Shown piece after piece: positions 1-10,041 of a stretch of 64,000 nucleotides of DNA. The notes under the pieces were generated by a model. It was given only the letters and a program-made list of their open reading frames with translations, had not been told where the DNA came from and did not search any database. The translations under genes and the position numbers were made by a program. Origin of the DNA: Gymnogyps californianus (taxonomy: Eukaryota > Chordata > Aves > Accipitriformes > Cathartidae); the NCBI RefSeq assembly GCF_018139145.2, contig NC_059500.1, positions 57,811,580 to 57,875,579 of the forward strand, read 5' to 3'. Position 1 is the stretch's first letter. Each line of letters opens with the position of its first letter.

Positions 1-120
1 AATGCGGGGGAGCGTAGGGGACCGTGCCAGCCTAAAAGCTTGGGCTAGGCGAGGTGGGGGAGCCTGGTGTCCTCCGTGTTGGAGAACAGCTGCTGAAGGG
101 CATTCCTGTGGAGAAGGAAG
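1..120. other. GC- and CpG-rich patch at window edge
   Basis: The first 120 bases are clearly richer in G+C than what follows and hold several CpG dinucleotides, which are scarce elsewhere in the window. This could be the edge of a CpG island or a first exon extending upstream of the window. There is no ORF, TATA box or clear splice donor to prove that, and a GC-rich repeat fragment is an alternative. From base 121 the composition falls to the AT-rich background. Confidence 0.3.
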
Positions 121-1063
121 ATTAAAAAAAAAAGAGGATTCTTTGGTGGAACTACTTCATTCTTAAACGTTTCCACCTTGAAGCTAGGAAACCTCCCCGA
201 GTAGGTGCTTTAAATAATTTTTGCAGTGATGTTATAGAAGGAGCTCTGGGCTTGTGGTTTTCAGCATTTCTTTCCAATTCAGCCTTTCTATAAAACCTTT
301 TGTAGGTAGACACACTGAATGAATTCAGGTGTTAAATTAGGTCTACCCTGTGGTAGAGCTGTGTGTAGCACGCCCCATCTGAGGCAAAGCTGCTGAAGCA
401 GTAACTGCTCGATGTGATCCCTGAGAGAATAGCTTTAATTGCTGTTATCTCAGGGCTATAATAAACAGAAATTCAACACCAAGTTTTAAAGATTTTCTAT
501 TGGGCATCAAGGAGTACAGGGTCCTTCTGTTTGCTAGCCTTCATTTATCCTGATACCATCTTAATTGTTCTTTTTGTAATGCAAGCTGTGACATAGAAAA
601 CATTTTCAAAATAATTTACAGCACTGAACTGTGGCTACAGCTGTACCATCTGGTATACGAGAGCCACAAACGTCCTGGTCCAGCTCCATAATATGTGAAT
701 ATATCTTATATTGCACCAACATTTTGTCTGATAATACGAGAAAGATAGCATAGACATATCCAAACATCCACAAAATTATAATTTGCCCTTTATAAACGTT
801 TAGAGCAATACATGTATCTTGTTCTAGAATCTTTTGCAACTGTGAAACACAGCCAAAGAAGTAAGGACACCATCACAAAATTTCATCTCTCTTAGAGGCA
901 GTAAGTTCTCCTAAAGTAAGCCTTTTTCCATAGTAAAAGGCCTACTTCAACGTTTGGTTTTTTCCCCAAAAAACTCTTGGCTATTGCAGCATCCACCTAA
1001 TTGCCAATTTTACCTGATGCGAAACTTCACTATTGTGGAGTGCTTTTGCTTCTGCTGCTTCCC

Positions 1064-1107
1064 AGTCTTGGGTCTGAACCATACAGAACATGATCAGACC
1101 CAAGACT
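1064..1107. repeat. Perfect 14-bp inverted repeat (hairpin)
   Basis: The left arm at 1064-1077 reads agtcttgggtctga. The right arm at 1094-1107 is its exact reverse complement, with a 16-base spacer. The arms do not extend further. No downstream T-run or known small-RNA family was recognised, so this is only a structural feature that could form a hairpin or cruciform. Confidence 0.8.
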
Positions 1108-1287
1108 TCAGTTCCTTTTTTTAGAGTACTTTTCAAACTGTGTAAGATACATCAATGCAAAACTGTCTACTTTTAGATCACCTCTGAAAAAAAGACCACC
1201 ACAGCCTCTAGATCAATGACTAGTTTGAAATTATCCCAGGTATGGCTTGGTAAAATTAGTAGGCTGGTAGAAATAAGATCTTTGTGC

Positions 1288-1305
1288 TTTTTTTTTTTTT
1301 TTTTT
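1288..1305. repeat. Poly-T run (18 T)
   Basis: This is an uninterrupted run of 18 thymines in unique sequence. It could be a plain homopolymer or the poly(A) tail of a minus-strand retrocopy. No retrocopy body was recognised beside it. Confidence 0.9.
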
Positions 1306-4300
1306 GCTTTTTAACAGATTTTTTCCAGGGATTTCAAGATAAATCTTTTCTCATGGCATATATCAGGTATATTTTTTACATTTTTGTAACTTCCCTATTT
1401 TTATATGTTATGTTGTTCTCTGTTGTATTTATAATGTATTTTTGATGCAAAATTGATTGCCCAAATCTTACCTCAAGCTCAGCCCTAATCACAACTAGGT
1501 GGCTGATGTCTGTATAGCCATCAACATAAGATATTTCCTTACCCCAGCCATATACTTTCATGCAGTAAACTAAATTCTTCATTCCTACTTTCCTGAAACC
1601 TTATCTTTAATCCCAGTCATAACTTCAATCTATAGCAAGTGGCCAACAACTATTGGAATTAACAGAAAGCATTGCCCCTTATCAGCCTCGATTCTCCATG
1701 CTAGCAATCTACACAGTAACTATCTGTTAACGTGAGGTATTCTATTTTTCTTTTCTAAAGACTTAGCATAATTTCAGTTTAGCATTAGCTAAAGAGAAGT
1801 GCTGACTTTGTTAATATTAAATGCTTTAGCAATTGGCCCTTACCAACATTAGACTTTCTCTTAGGCCTAAGGAGCTCAAGGAATAAAGCAAATTTCCCAT
1901 ATTTTTGTGTAAATTTATAACCCTAACTACACCTAGAATCTTTCCTAAGTTATAATAAAGTCAGATAAGTATCTTCTAAAATTAAATTTAAATCATTCCC
2001 TACCTGCTAATATCTCTATGGGTTCAGCAGTGTAGTCTGTTGAAGATCCTGCAATGAGCCAAACCCCTCAGCTCTTGATTACCAAACAATAATCCAGTCC
2101 CAACCTCAAACCTTGTCTAAGTCTTAACCAGTACATCCATATTTGTTCCAAACCCTAATGTAATATATTTGGCCTTGCCTGCGTTAGCTTCCATCTTAGC
2201 CAAGTACATACTCAGAACTGAGCAATGAACAGGCATTCGGTCATTCCTTTTACAAAACTTGGCCCTAAGAACATCCTTGCTTTTAGTCTTGGGCATAGCC
2301 ATGTTAGCAATGTCTGCACCAAAACCTAGACACAAACAATTGGTTATATTGTCATAAACTGCATTTATTGTCTGAGACGGGACCTTCTGTTGGCAGAAGT
2401 GACAAGCATGTGATTGGGTTTGCTGCACATGTGCTTTATTAGACTCTGGTTATGACTGAAAATGGGAAAGAGGTTAGGTTCAGTTTTGAACGCAGCAGAG
2501 TTTGAAGACGAGTTTCATTCCAGGATACTGTGAGGTCTCCAGGAAGGGGGTGGAGTTTGTTAATCTATAGAAATGACTGGCTGGTCACTATTTCTGTGTT
2601 TTTTATGCAATTTGTTTAAGAATGGTTTGGAGACATATTTGGAGTTAGGATTTAGAGAAAGCAGCAACAGAGGGCTGTTTTTAACTGCAGCATGTGGTAA
2701 GGTCTGCATGATTTGATGAGCAAAACTCCAGCCTGAGTCACTCCTCATTATTGTGCAGTCATTGTGTTTCATTAAGGCCTACAAAGGATACTTGTTGAGG
2801 TTAGTTTCCTGAAAAGCAGAATGGAAGGACTGCATTTGCTGATGGATTGTATTAAGCACGAAGGAGTGGATGGTTTCAGAGAAAAACTTTTTTTTAATTG
2901 ATTTGGTTGCAAGTCTGTATGATAGGGTCTTCGGCTCCAGTTAGGGTTAAATTCGGGGTAAAGAGGAACTGCATTTTGTAAGGTCTGCATGAATAGGAAG
3001 AGCACTGGCCTCAGAGCTTGTCTTGGCACTATTGCTTGAATGCTAAATGGAACCTGACATCCAGCTGTAATTATATCTTGGTGACCAATGCCTACATCAA
3101 AGCAAGGCATAATCTATTTTCCCTTGCCACAGCTGGCTTTTCTGCAAGGTCACAGCTGAGGGAGGATTTTGTAGTAAACCGAAGAATTCCTGGACAAAAG
3201 GGAGTAGGGTTTTTACTGTACCCTAACGTGAATTTGTAGGATTGGACCATCCCTAAACTCTAAAATACAGGTCATGAGGAATAATACTCTGTCACTGGTC
3301 TGAGTTGGCCTCCATATCAAAGGGCAGGAGGCACAGTGGCATTTGTGGTCATGAAGCATGGCAGGACGTATGGTCACAGGACTTCCTCTACACATATCTC
3401 TAGTATTTAAGAGGCAACATAGTTAAGAGTGAGAGAATACTAGTTTTCCATCTTACGTCTTTGGGAAAATGCAGACATTTGAAAATTGAAGGAGATTGCA
3501 ATGGGTACTCAAACCAGTCTTTGTGATGCAAACGTCTACTGCTACTTTGTAATTAGATGGATAAAAAGCAAAGGAGATCAAATGGTATAAAGCTGATTAC
3601 TAGTATAAAGAGATAATTGTAGATAGAGAGCAATGAAATGACAATAATTACCCTACACTGTGTTTTTTATGGAGTATCTGATAAAACCTTCTGTTGAAAC
3701 TTTCTGATTCTGTATTGTATATCAAAAATACCAGTCATCTTTAATGTTGGATTCTATAGTACAATAGAACGTACAATTATTTTCACAGAGGGAGGGAGAT
3801 TTTTCCATGCTTTTATGACCACATATGTGCATATGCTGCTCTAGCCAAGCAAATGCCGCAGCAGTGTTTGGAGCCAGGAAAAGTACAGTCATCTGTGCAG
3901 ACTAGGAATTAGTTTTGGAACTGTTACTGTCCTGTGCTTTTTTGAAGGAAATGGGGAGAAGGGAGGCAGGAGGAAGGAGGTTGAACTGATTTAATAGCAT
4001 TAGCACATCTAATGACAAAAGGTCATCTCTTTGTTCTTTGAAACAGTTTTTAAAGGATTCAAAGTGCAAAGTAAACATAGTCTAGTCTATATGAAATATT
4101 CATGAATTTTTAGTGTTGTCTGTAGTTCTGTAGCTTGTTGAAACACCTTTTCAGTGTTTTCTGTTTCCCCCCCCATATCTATCATGATTACTGTGATGGA
4201 AAAGCAGATGCTTTGTAATAACTTAAGTGTGGATACTGGAGTGATTACTGTTTGACTCTACCAGATTAACTGTTTGGCTGTTTACTGTGTGAACACAAGA

Positions 4301-4842
4301 CCTGTCTCCTCTCATGTGCAGTGTTAAATGCAGCTCTGGCCTCTAGGTAAATCTGCACCTTGTACAATATAGTCTCACAATCTGTCTTCCGCTCCATGGC
4401 TCCACATGCCTCAGACAGAAGCGTCAAGTGTCTGGAGGTGAAGAGCCAGGCAGAAGGCACTGAGCTGTGTCTTTTGGGGCTTTACGTTCAAAGGACTGTC
4501 ACATTATGGCTGCTGCCTTGTGCAGTGGGGCCTTTGTAATTGCGTGGTCCAGGACCATTCCCTTCCTATCATGTGAACTGAAATATTAAATATAGCTGAT
4601 TGGCAGATCACCCATTTCAAGACTCAAATAAAATTTTTTGTTCCAGCTGAAATAACGAAATGTTTTTCAAAATACCAGCATTTTGTACACAATTGAAATC
4701 CTCATTTTAGACGAAAAATAATGGCCATAGATAATGCATATGGGCACCGTGACACTGCAGTTCCACATATTTTGGAAGCTACTGGCATTCTTTTTTTGTG
4801 GTAATGATGATAGTAGTAACAATCATATCCTATGAATATTGA

Positions 4843-4847
4843 ACACC
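4843..4847. repeat. Target-site duplication acacc (left)
   Basis: acacc here matches acacc at 6363-6367, directly outside the TG/CA ends of the collapsed retroviral element. A 5-bp duplication is usual for several endogenous retrovirus classes. The next base (t) also matches, which may be chance. Confidence 0.5.
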
Positions 4848-4868
4848 TGTTGTGAATCCTGGTTTAGG

Positions 4869-4886
4869 ATCCTGCCGACTACGCCA
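4869..4886 (-). promoter_or_regulatory. Retroviral primer-binding site, tRNA-Ser(AGA)
   Basis: On the minus strand these 18 bases read TGGCGTAGTCGGCAGGAT. That is the exact complement of the 3' end of vertebrate tRNA-Ser(AGA) as I recall it, including the added CCA. It begins three bases (AAT) after the LTR's terminal CA, the standard position for the primer that starts minus-strand DNA synthesis. The match stops after about 18-19 bases, so this is a primer site and not a tRNA gene. Confidence 0.75.
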
Positions 4887-5103
4887 ATTTGTTGCAAATG
4901 GAGTGGTTTAGATCACTTAAAGAATCACCGTCAAAGATATTAGCAACAGTGGGTTTTTTAACGTGAATTTGTAAAAGTGCGACTTAACAAAGTTCAATGG
5001 CAAGGTTCACTCTATTACTTACTATATGGAAGAAACATGCAAAGGGAAATTGAGTTAGATTCGATTTAGAATGATTTACACAGAGACCAGAGACACAAAA
5101 GAG

Positions 5104-5460
5104 TAAGGGAGACCCTCCCATTGAGTTACAAGGCTCAGAGTGGACCCCTGTGCTTTCTAAACTCCTGATGGAGCTTAGGTGCGGCTAGACCCAATCTTAG
5201 TCCCAGCCTTGGTCAACGGTTTGTGTCTAATGGAGTTGATGCAAAGGTAAGGAAAACCTCCTGTTGAGTCATGATGTTCAGAATGGGCCCCCTTGCTTTC
5301 TAAACTCCATCTCAGAGAGGAGTCTAGGTGCAGCTGGATCCAAACTTAATTTCAGACTTGGACAACAGTTTATGCCTAATAAAAGGAATACAGAGGGTAA
5401 GGAAAATCTCTCATTAAATTATTATGTCAGTTTATCGGGGAATGAGTGATTATGGATCCT
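5104..5460. repeat. ~147-bp tandem repeat inside the long LTR
   Basis: Two full, diverged units and one partial unit begin at the word taagg(g/a), at 5104, 5248 and 5398 (periods 144 and 150). Shared blocks include 'gctttctaaactcc' and a later block around cagcctt/cagactt-ggncaac. The third unit fades out near 5460. The array lies in the part of the LTR expected to be R/U5. Confidence 0.7.
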
Positions 5461-5621
5461 ATACGAGTTTAAGGTAGCAGCGGTTTAAGATTTATTAACA
5501 CTATTATGGTAAATCACAAGATTAGGTTATATGGTTTCTAACAATACTTAATCATCAGTCAATTATCAGTGATTTAATGAAGTTTGCTATCGGCACTACA
5601 AGGTTTACTAAATCAAATTGT

Positions 5622-5642
5622 ACACACACACAAACACACACA
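5622..5642. repeat. (CA)n microsatellite
   Basis: This is a short, nearly perfect CA dinucleotide run interrupted by one extra A, inside the long LTR. Confidence 0.9.
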
Positions 5643-5766
5643 GGTAGAGGTTAACCTATAATCATGATTTTTCTCTCTTGGACAACTGTAATAAATTATT
5701 GGTACCAAATAATCTTTAAAAACCTCGCAAAATCCAATTGTAGTGAATTACTCACTATTCTCCTTC

Positions 5767-5842
5767 ATCAGCATTTGTCAGCAGGCGATCTTAGACCCCT
5801 TCTTCGTCGGCATCTATCAGCAGACGATCTTGGACATCCTCA
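5767..5842. repeat. Diverged direct duplication within LTR
   Basis: Two neighbouring segments share the pattern 'tcagcag(g/a)cgatctt(a/g)gac', starting near 5778 and 5818, each preceded by gcat(t/c)t(g/a)t. The offset is about 40 bases. It directly precedes the 24-bp minisatellite. Confidence 0.65.
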
Positions 5843-5854
5843 CGAAAGCTACTC

Positions 5855-5977
5855 TTTAAAATCCTCGCAACATCTACTACTTAAAATCCTCCCCAAACTA
5901 CCTTAAAAATCCTCGTGAAATGTACCACTTGAAATCCTCACGAAACTATCCTTAAAAATCCTCGTGAAATCTACCCT
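5855..5977. repeat. Minisatellite, ~22-26 bp unit, ~5 copies
   Basis: Five consecutive units share the core 'ttaaaatcctc' followed by a variable gcgaaac/gtgaaat block and tacta/tacca. A related single word lies upstream near 5716 (tttaaaaacctcgc). Units differ by substitutions and small indels, so the array is old. It lies in the long LTR. Confidence 0.75.
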
Positions 5978-6063
5978 GAGAGGCAGCCCAACTGAGGGGG
6001 GAGATAGGGGGTGTCACAGCCTGCTGCGATCCTGGAGAGCTCGAAGGGTCTCACTTAGGATCA

Positions 6064-6072
6064 CTATTTATA
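6064..6072 (-). promoter_or_regulatory. Candidate LTR TATA box
   Basis: The minus strand reads TATAAATAG, about 290 bases from the start of the long LTR. This is a reasonable place for the core promoter of a short U3. Assignment is by position and motif only. Confidence 0.4.
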
Positions 6073-6362
6073 GGATTGTGAGATGGTTGACTTTGGTCAG
6101 TGTATTTCCATTCTGGCCATAATTCTTTCTTGTCAGGTAATTCTGGCACCCTCCAAGGCAGGCCATGATCAAAGCAGCAGGAGTGTCAGGTGCAGTTCCA
6201 GGCAACAGGATTTTCAGGTGCGGTTAGGGAGTGCCTAGTCATCCTAACGCGCTGCCAGGGCAAGAGAGTACCAGGCTGTCCTGGCTCGCTGCACAAGAAC
6301 GCAATGGTGGCGGCTGGTCCTGACATTGCGATGTGGCCCAGGGTGGGGGCTGCACCACCACA

Positions 6363-6367
6363 ACACC
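6363..6367. repeat. Target-site duplication acacc (right)
   Basis: This is the partner of acacc at 4843-4847. Alternative element ends a few bases away (CAACA at 6361-6365) would remove the duplication, so the assignment is probable but not proven. Confidence 0.5.
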
Positions 6368-9355
6368 TCAATGTTAAAGGGCTCTATCTTCTACCTAATA
6401 TCTCACTCTCCCCTTGTAGGAATGCTGTTCTGACTGTCATCTGTTATATAATGGTTAGTGCATATATCAAGTATATATCCTTTTCAGAGAAAATGTGAAT
6501 TGGAATTAGTATTGAGAGATTGAAAATAGTCTGGAGTCTCGTATTTGATATGTCTGAAAATACATTCTCCCTTTTTTTTTCACAGACGTATCAGCTTATA
6601 GCTTGACAGGCACTTACAGGACAGTGTGGATGAGTCTATATATGCTGTAGGTCTAGTGAATGTGTTCATATATACTTAAAAGTTTCTCCTAGGGTATCTG
6701 AATTTTTTCACTCGAGTAAGCTTTTCCACATCAGTCAGTCAGTCTTTTCCCCATCAGTAACAGAACCTATCATGACTAAAGTTATGAGTAGATTTTGCAT
6801 GAATTGCAAGAAAGGTTTTTCTACCATAATGACTGATTGGTATGTTACATAAAGATTTTCAGTTACACGGCAGAAAGAGCTTCTCTTACAGTGCATTGAG
6901 TAACAATACATTCACCTGTTTTTCAAGCTTCTAACTTTTTTCCAATGTGATACCACATATGAAACTGGATCTGTAGGCTTTGGGTGGATGTAAGGAGAAT
7001 GCTTTCCTCAAGATTATTTAGTCTTCCTTTGGCAGATTTTTTTTCCTCAAGCTGAGAGAAATACCAGCAACTTGTGCTGTGTTTAGTCTCCAGTGGGAGA
7101 AATAGGAGACCAGCTGATTAAAAGGAAGGTGTTTCAATGATTGTTCTGTTCCAAATATTGAAAAGAATTGGAATGGAAGATGCCTGAATATTCTTGGTTG
7201 CACTCTGTATTCTAAATTCCGTTCTGTGGCTACATATGGCTTCAGTAATCAGCTCTTCCTCTGTGGCAAATAATGGTAGCACTACAGTGACTAGAATATA
7301 CTGTTTCAGTCAAATAATATTCTATGTAAAGTACTTAATAGCAATGCATTGTTTATATTTTTAATAATTAAAATAATAATTTCTGTTGCAAACTTCTGAA
7401 CTGAAAAAAAATATAAGCAGCTTGATAAAATTTTACAATCCATGGATACCCTGCATAAACCAAAACAGCATTATAAGTCATGGAGTCATGTGTGTGTTCC
7501 TGCTATAAGAAACACTCTTGAGCTGGTCCAAAAAAGATCTGTCAACAATTTTGCCAAAAAGTGCCTGGAACATTTTTGTGGAAATGCTACTTTTCTCCTT
7601 TTAAACTGTAGAGAACAGGTGATCAGTTAAATCTCTTCTCATAGGAAATCAAAAGATCAACATCCCTAGAGATCTTTCAGTGTCAGGGTGCACATGTACA
7701 ACATATTTGTGATGACGTATTCTGCTGCAGGGTCAGTAGAACACCACGGTGCTATAGAGTATTGAATGACCATAAAATGCACGCCATCAGCTTCTTTCAA
7801 GACTAGCATTAAGGTTGCCCATAAATCTGCTATTGAAAATTATACCTGAAGAATGAATACTAGTTTTGGTTTTGTAATTTTTCCTCCCAGCAGCATATAG
7901 AGTTTAAGGAAAGGTAAAATTGTATTTCTTATAGGAGTCTATAGAAAGCAGTTGGCAGCAATTAAACTGTTTTCTTTGAAAATAAGTAAAAGGTTTTCCA
8001 AGCTTAATTATATTAACAATCTGTTCGTAAGGAAAACACCATCTTTCTAAATAACAATTGTGATGGTTTTTGCTGTCTTTAAAAAATCTGTGCACTGTAC
8101 TTGCTTTACCACTTTTAAGAGGTTCTTTGCGCAAAGGAATACTAGGCAGGTTATTTGAATGAGGTTTCCATTATAAAGCACAGATCTGTTTGGCAAATGA
8201 TGTGCAAGAAAAGCTTGAAATGATTCATGTGAAGCAGACTTTCATCCTCCCTCTAAGAGCAGCCCATTTACATGAGTGATTGTATAACAGTCATAATGTT
8301 TCAGTATCTCTCCAGCATCTTATGGCAGGATCAACACGTTGGCTGTTGACAGCTGTAAATGTGTATGTTTGCATTCCGGTTTGAATGCTTCGAGCTCCTT
8401 TGCCTTTAGCCAGCACTCCCTCTCTCCCCTTTCTCAGGCAAGTTCTGCAGTCCCTGTGCTTGCCTGCTCCGCATCATCGCAGGCTGAAGGACAGTTTCTT
8501 TCCTCAGAGCTGATTTCTTCCGAAGACGTGAGTCAGCAAGCAAGGGAGCTGACGGCATTGCCGGGATGGGTCACGCAGAGATGTGCCTCTGCAGTGACAC
8601 AGCCTTTGCTCATACAGGAGTCAGCAAGGATTTTTACATCACTTCTACACCAGGTGGCAACATACCATGCTGCTCTGCTCGTGAGCTGGATTTAAAGAAA
8701 CAAACACTTACAATATGCAGCAGTCTGTACAATTCAGTCAGTACAGAAAGTAAAAATCAGCTTTAGGTGTTGGGTCCTCATTTGTTCATATTCTATCCAC
8801 TGCTTATCCCCCTGAACCCCGGGCTCCTTTATTCAGGTTTAAAGGAGCTTTGCTGTTTTAAAGAGCTCTGAAAACTCTCTGATTAGCTTGAGATGTTCTG
8901 CAAGAGGTGTTGTGACATTCAGCTATAGGATAGCTCTTTAGACATGTCCCAGGACTCAGTGTGTACTAGGATGAAAGTATACTAGGCTGAAGCTTGAGCT
9001 TGCATTGCTTCAGAGGTGTAGAAACACAAAGCTGTCTAAAAGCCACCATCCGTTGTCCCACTGTGCTCAGCAGGATGAGAAAGGGACAAAGGTCACTTCA
9101 GTCAGTTTAGTCCCTCTCCCTTAGATCACAACATGGAATATGACCAAGTGTTTTGGATACCTTTTAGAGCTGTAGAATTTTCTAGAATTTGGGGCTTAGT
9201 GGAAACTTTTGGTCTTTTGACAGCACAAGGTAAGACTTTATATAAGAAACTGTTCTTAATTACTCCTAGAATCACAAACGTAGTAGCAATATCCTGGCTC
9301 TGCTACTCCTTCCTTTTTTTTTGGAAATCAGATTAAGTGTTTCTGGAATTTGTAT
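6368..9355. other. Unique non-coding stretch, no gene seen
   Basis: No repeat family or exon was recognised. The most coding-like part is the GC-richer stretch around 8360-8700, which holds an open frame of 118 codons (8339-8695, plus). Its composition is serine/alanine-rich with no domain, signal or splice context, and a second frame overlaps it. I treat it as chance. Confidence 0.5.
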
Positions 9356-9389
9356 TGTTATATATATATATTATATTATATTATATTAT
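9356..9389. repeat. (TA/TTATA)n low-complexity repeat, left part
   Basis: This AT-only simple repeat of TA and TTATA units is directly followed by a solo LTR. The same kind of sequence resumes at 9996, so the LTR landed inside an existing AT microsatellite. Confidence 0.85.
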
Positions 9390-9655
9390 TGTGCTGGTTT
9401 TGGCTGGGATAGAGTTAATTTTCTTCATAGTAGCTAGTATGGGGCTAGGTTTTGGATCTGTGCTGGAAACAGTGTTGATAATACAGGGATTATCAGCGTT
9501 TTCGTTATTGCTGAGCAGTGCTTACACGGAGTCAAGGCCTTTTCTGCTTCTCACACCACCCCACCAGCGAGTAGGCTGGGGGTGCACAAGAAGTTGGGAG
9601 GGGATGCAGCTGCGACAGCTGACCCCAACTGACCAAAGGGATATTCCATACCATA

Positions 9656-9679
9656 TGACGTCATGCTCAGTATATAAAG
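9656..9679 (+). promoter_or_regulatory. LTR core promoter: CRE plus TATA box
   Basis: A perfect palindromic TGACGTCA (9656-9663), the binding site of CREB/ATF factors, sits 7 bases upstream of TATATAAAG (9671-9679). Spacing and order are shared with the copy at 53013. Whether it is active cannot be told from sequence. Confidence 0.6.
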
Positions 9680-9860
9680 CTGGGGGAAGAAGAAGGAAGG
9701 GGGGGGACATTTGGAGTGATGGTGTTTGTCTTCCCAAGTTTCTGTCACGTGTGATGGAGCCCTGCTTTCCTGGAGACGGCTGAACACCTGTCTGCTGATA
9801 GGAAGCAGTGAATGAATTCCTTATTTTGCTTTGCTTGCGTGTGCGGCTTTTGCTTTACCT

Positions 9861-9866
9861 ATTAAA
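9861..9866 (+). terminator. LTR poly(A) signal ATTAAA
   Basis: ATTAAA lies about 180 bases after the TATA box. The same position is kept in the copies at 50182 and 53013, so it probably marks the R region end. Confidence 0.5.
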
Positions 9867-9995
9867 CTGTCTTTATCTCAACCCATGAGCTGTTTTCTCA
9901 CTTTTACTCTTCTGATTCTCTCCCCCATCCCACTGGCGGGGAGTGAGCGAGCGGCTGTGTGGTGCTTAGTTGCCAGCTAGGGTTAAACCATGACT

Positions 9996-10041
9996 ATTAT
10001 ATTATTTTATATCATGTCATATCATATTATATTATATTAAT
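9996..10041. repeat. AT-rich simple repeat, right part
   Basis: This is the continuation of the repeat at 9356-9389, with TTATA and TCATA units. It has drifted more than the left part. Confidence 0.8.

Larger units (their letters stand above)
121..4842. other. Unique non-coding stretch, no gene seen
   Basis: There are no recognisable exons. The open frames are at most 112 codons, contain no domain I recognise, and overlap on both strands. It contains an 18-T run (1288-1305) and a perfect 14-bp inverted repeat (1064-1107, listed separately). Between about 1600 and 3250 there are scattered CCTAA- and TTAGG-like words. The words 'taaggtctgcatga' near 2699 and 2979 also repeat, hinting at a very old degenerate repeat. 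I could not define any boundary for it. Confidence 0.5.
4848..6362 (-). mobile_element. Collapsed endogenous retrovirus (LTR + PBS)
   Basis: The element reads on the minus strand. It starts TGTGGTGG at 6362, ends CACAACA at 4848, and has TG/CA termini. It is flanked by the 5-bp direct repeat acacc at 4843-4847 and 6363-6367. It consists of one long LTR (4890-6362), a 3-base spacer, a primer-binding site (4869-4886), and only about 21 more bases. No gag, pol or env is present. The last 12 bases (minus strand) resemble the LTR's own last 12 (8 of 12 by eye). I infer that a deletion removed the interior and nearly all of the 3' LTR. The retroviral nature rests mainly on the LTR-spacer-PBS geometry; the outer boundary at 6362 is less certain. 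Confidence 0.65.
4890..6362 (-). repeat. Long LTR of Ser-primed endogenous retrovirus
   Basis: This LTR of about 1473 bp starts TGTGGTGG and ends GCAACA on the minus strand. A TATA box TATAAATAG lies at 6064-6072, about 290 bases in, so U3 would be short and R plus U5 long. A minus-strand AATAAA (5491-5496) is a possible poly(A) signal. The U3 side (about 6000-6362) is GC-rich. The R/U5 side holds two families of internal tandem repeats, listed separately. I do not recognise the named family. The 3' end is fixed by the adjacent primer-binding site; the 5' end rests on the TG start and the flanking duplication. Confidence 0.6.
9390..9995 (+). mobile_element. Solo LTR, subgroup A, copy 1
   Basis: This LTR of about 606 bp begins TGTGCTGGTTTTGGCTGGG and ends near TTAAACCATGACT, so the terminal CA is mutated to CT. 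The 5-bp duplication attat lies at 9385-9389 and 9996-10000, though in an AT repeat this is weak evidence. It holds a CRE (9656-9663), a TATA box (9671-9679) and ATTAAA (9861-9866). Five related copies lie in this window. No internal retroviral sequence adjoins it, so it is a recombined solo LTR. The family looks like bird ERVL-type LTRs by memory; the subfamily name is not assigned. Confidence 0.85.

Noticed and set aside
1600..3250. Interstitial telomere repeats (CCCTAA/TTAGGG)
   Set aside because: Only isolated words such as aaccctaa and gttagggtt occur; there is no tandem array.
4869..4886. A tRNA-Ser gene or tRNA-derived SINE
   Set aside because: Only the 3' 18-19 bases match; no anticodon arm, D arm or internal promoter boxes are nearby, and the position beside an LTR end explains it as a primer-binding site.
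8339..8695. 118-codon plus-strand open frame as a possible gene
   Set aside because: Serine- and alanine-rich chance composition, overlapped by another frame, no motif or promoter evidence.
9337..9783. 148-codon open frame, the longest in the window
   Set aside because: It lies across the AT repeat and the LTR, and parts of it recur in the other LTR copies. It is LTR sequence read by chance, not a gene.
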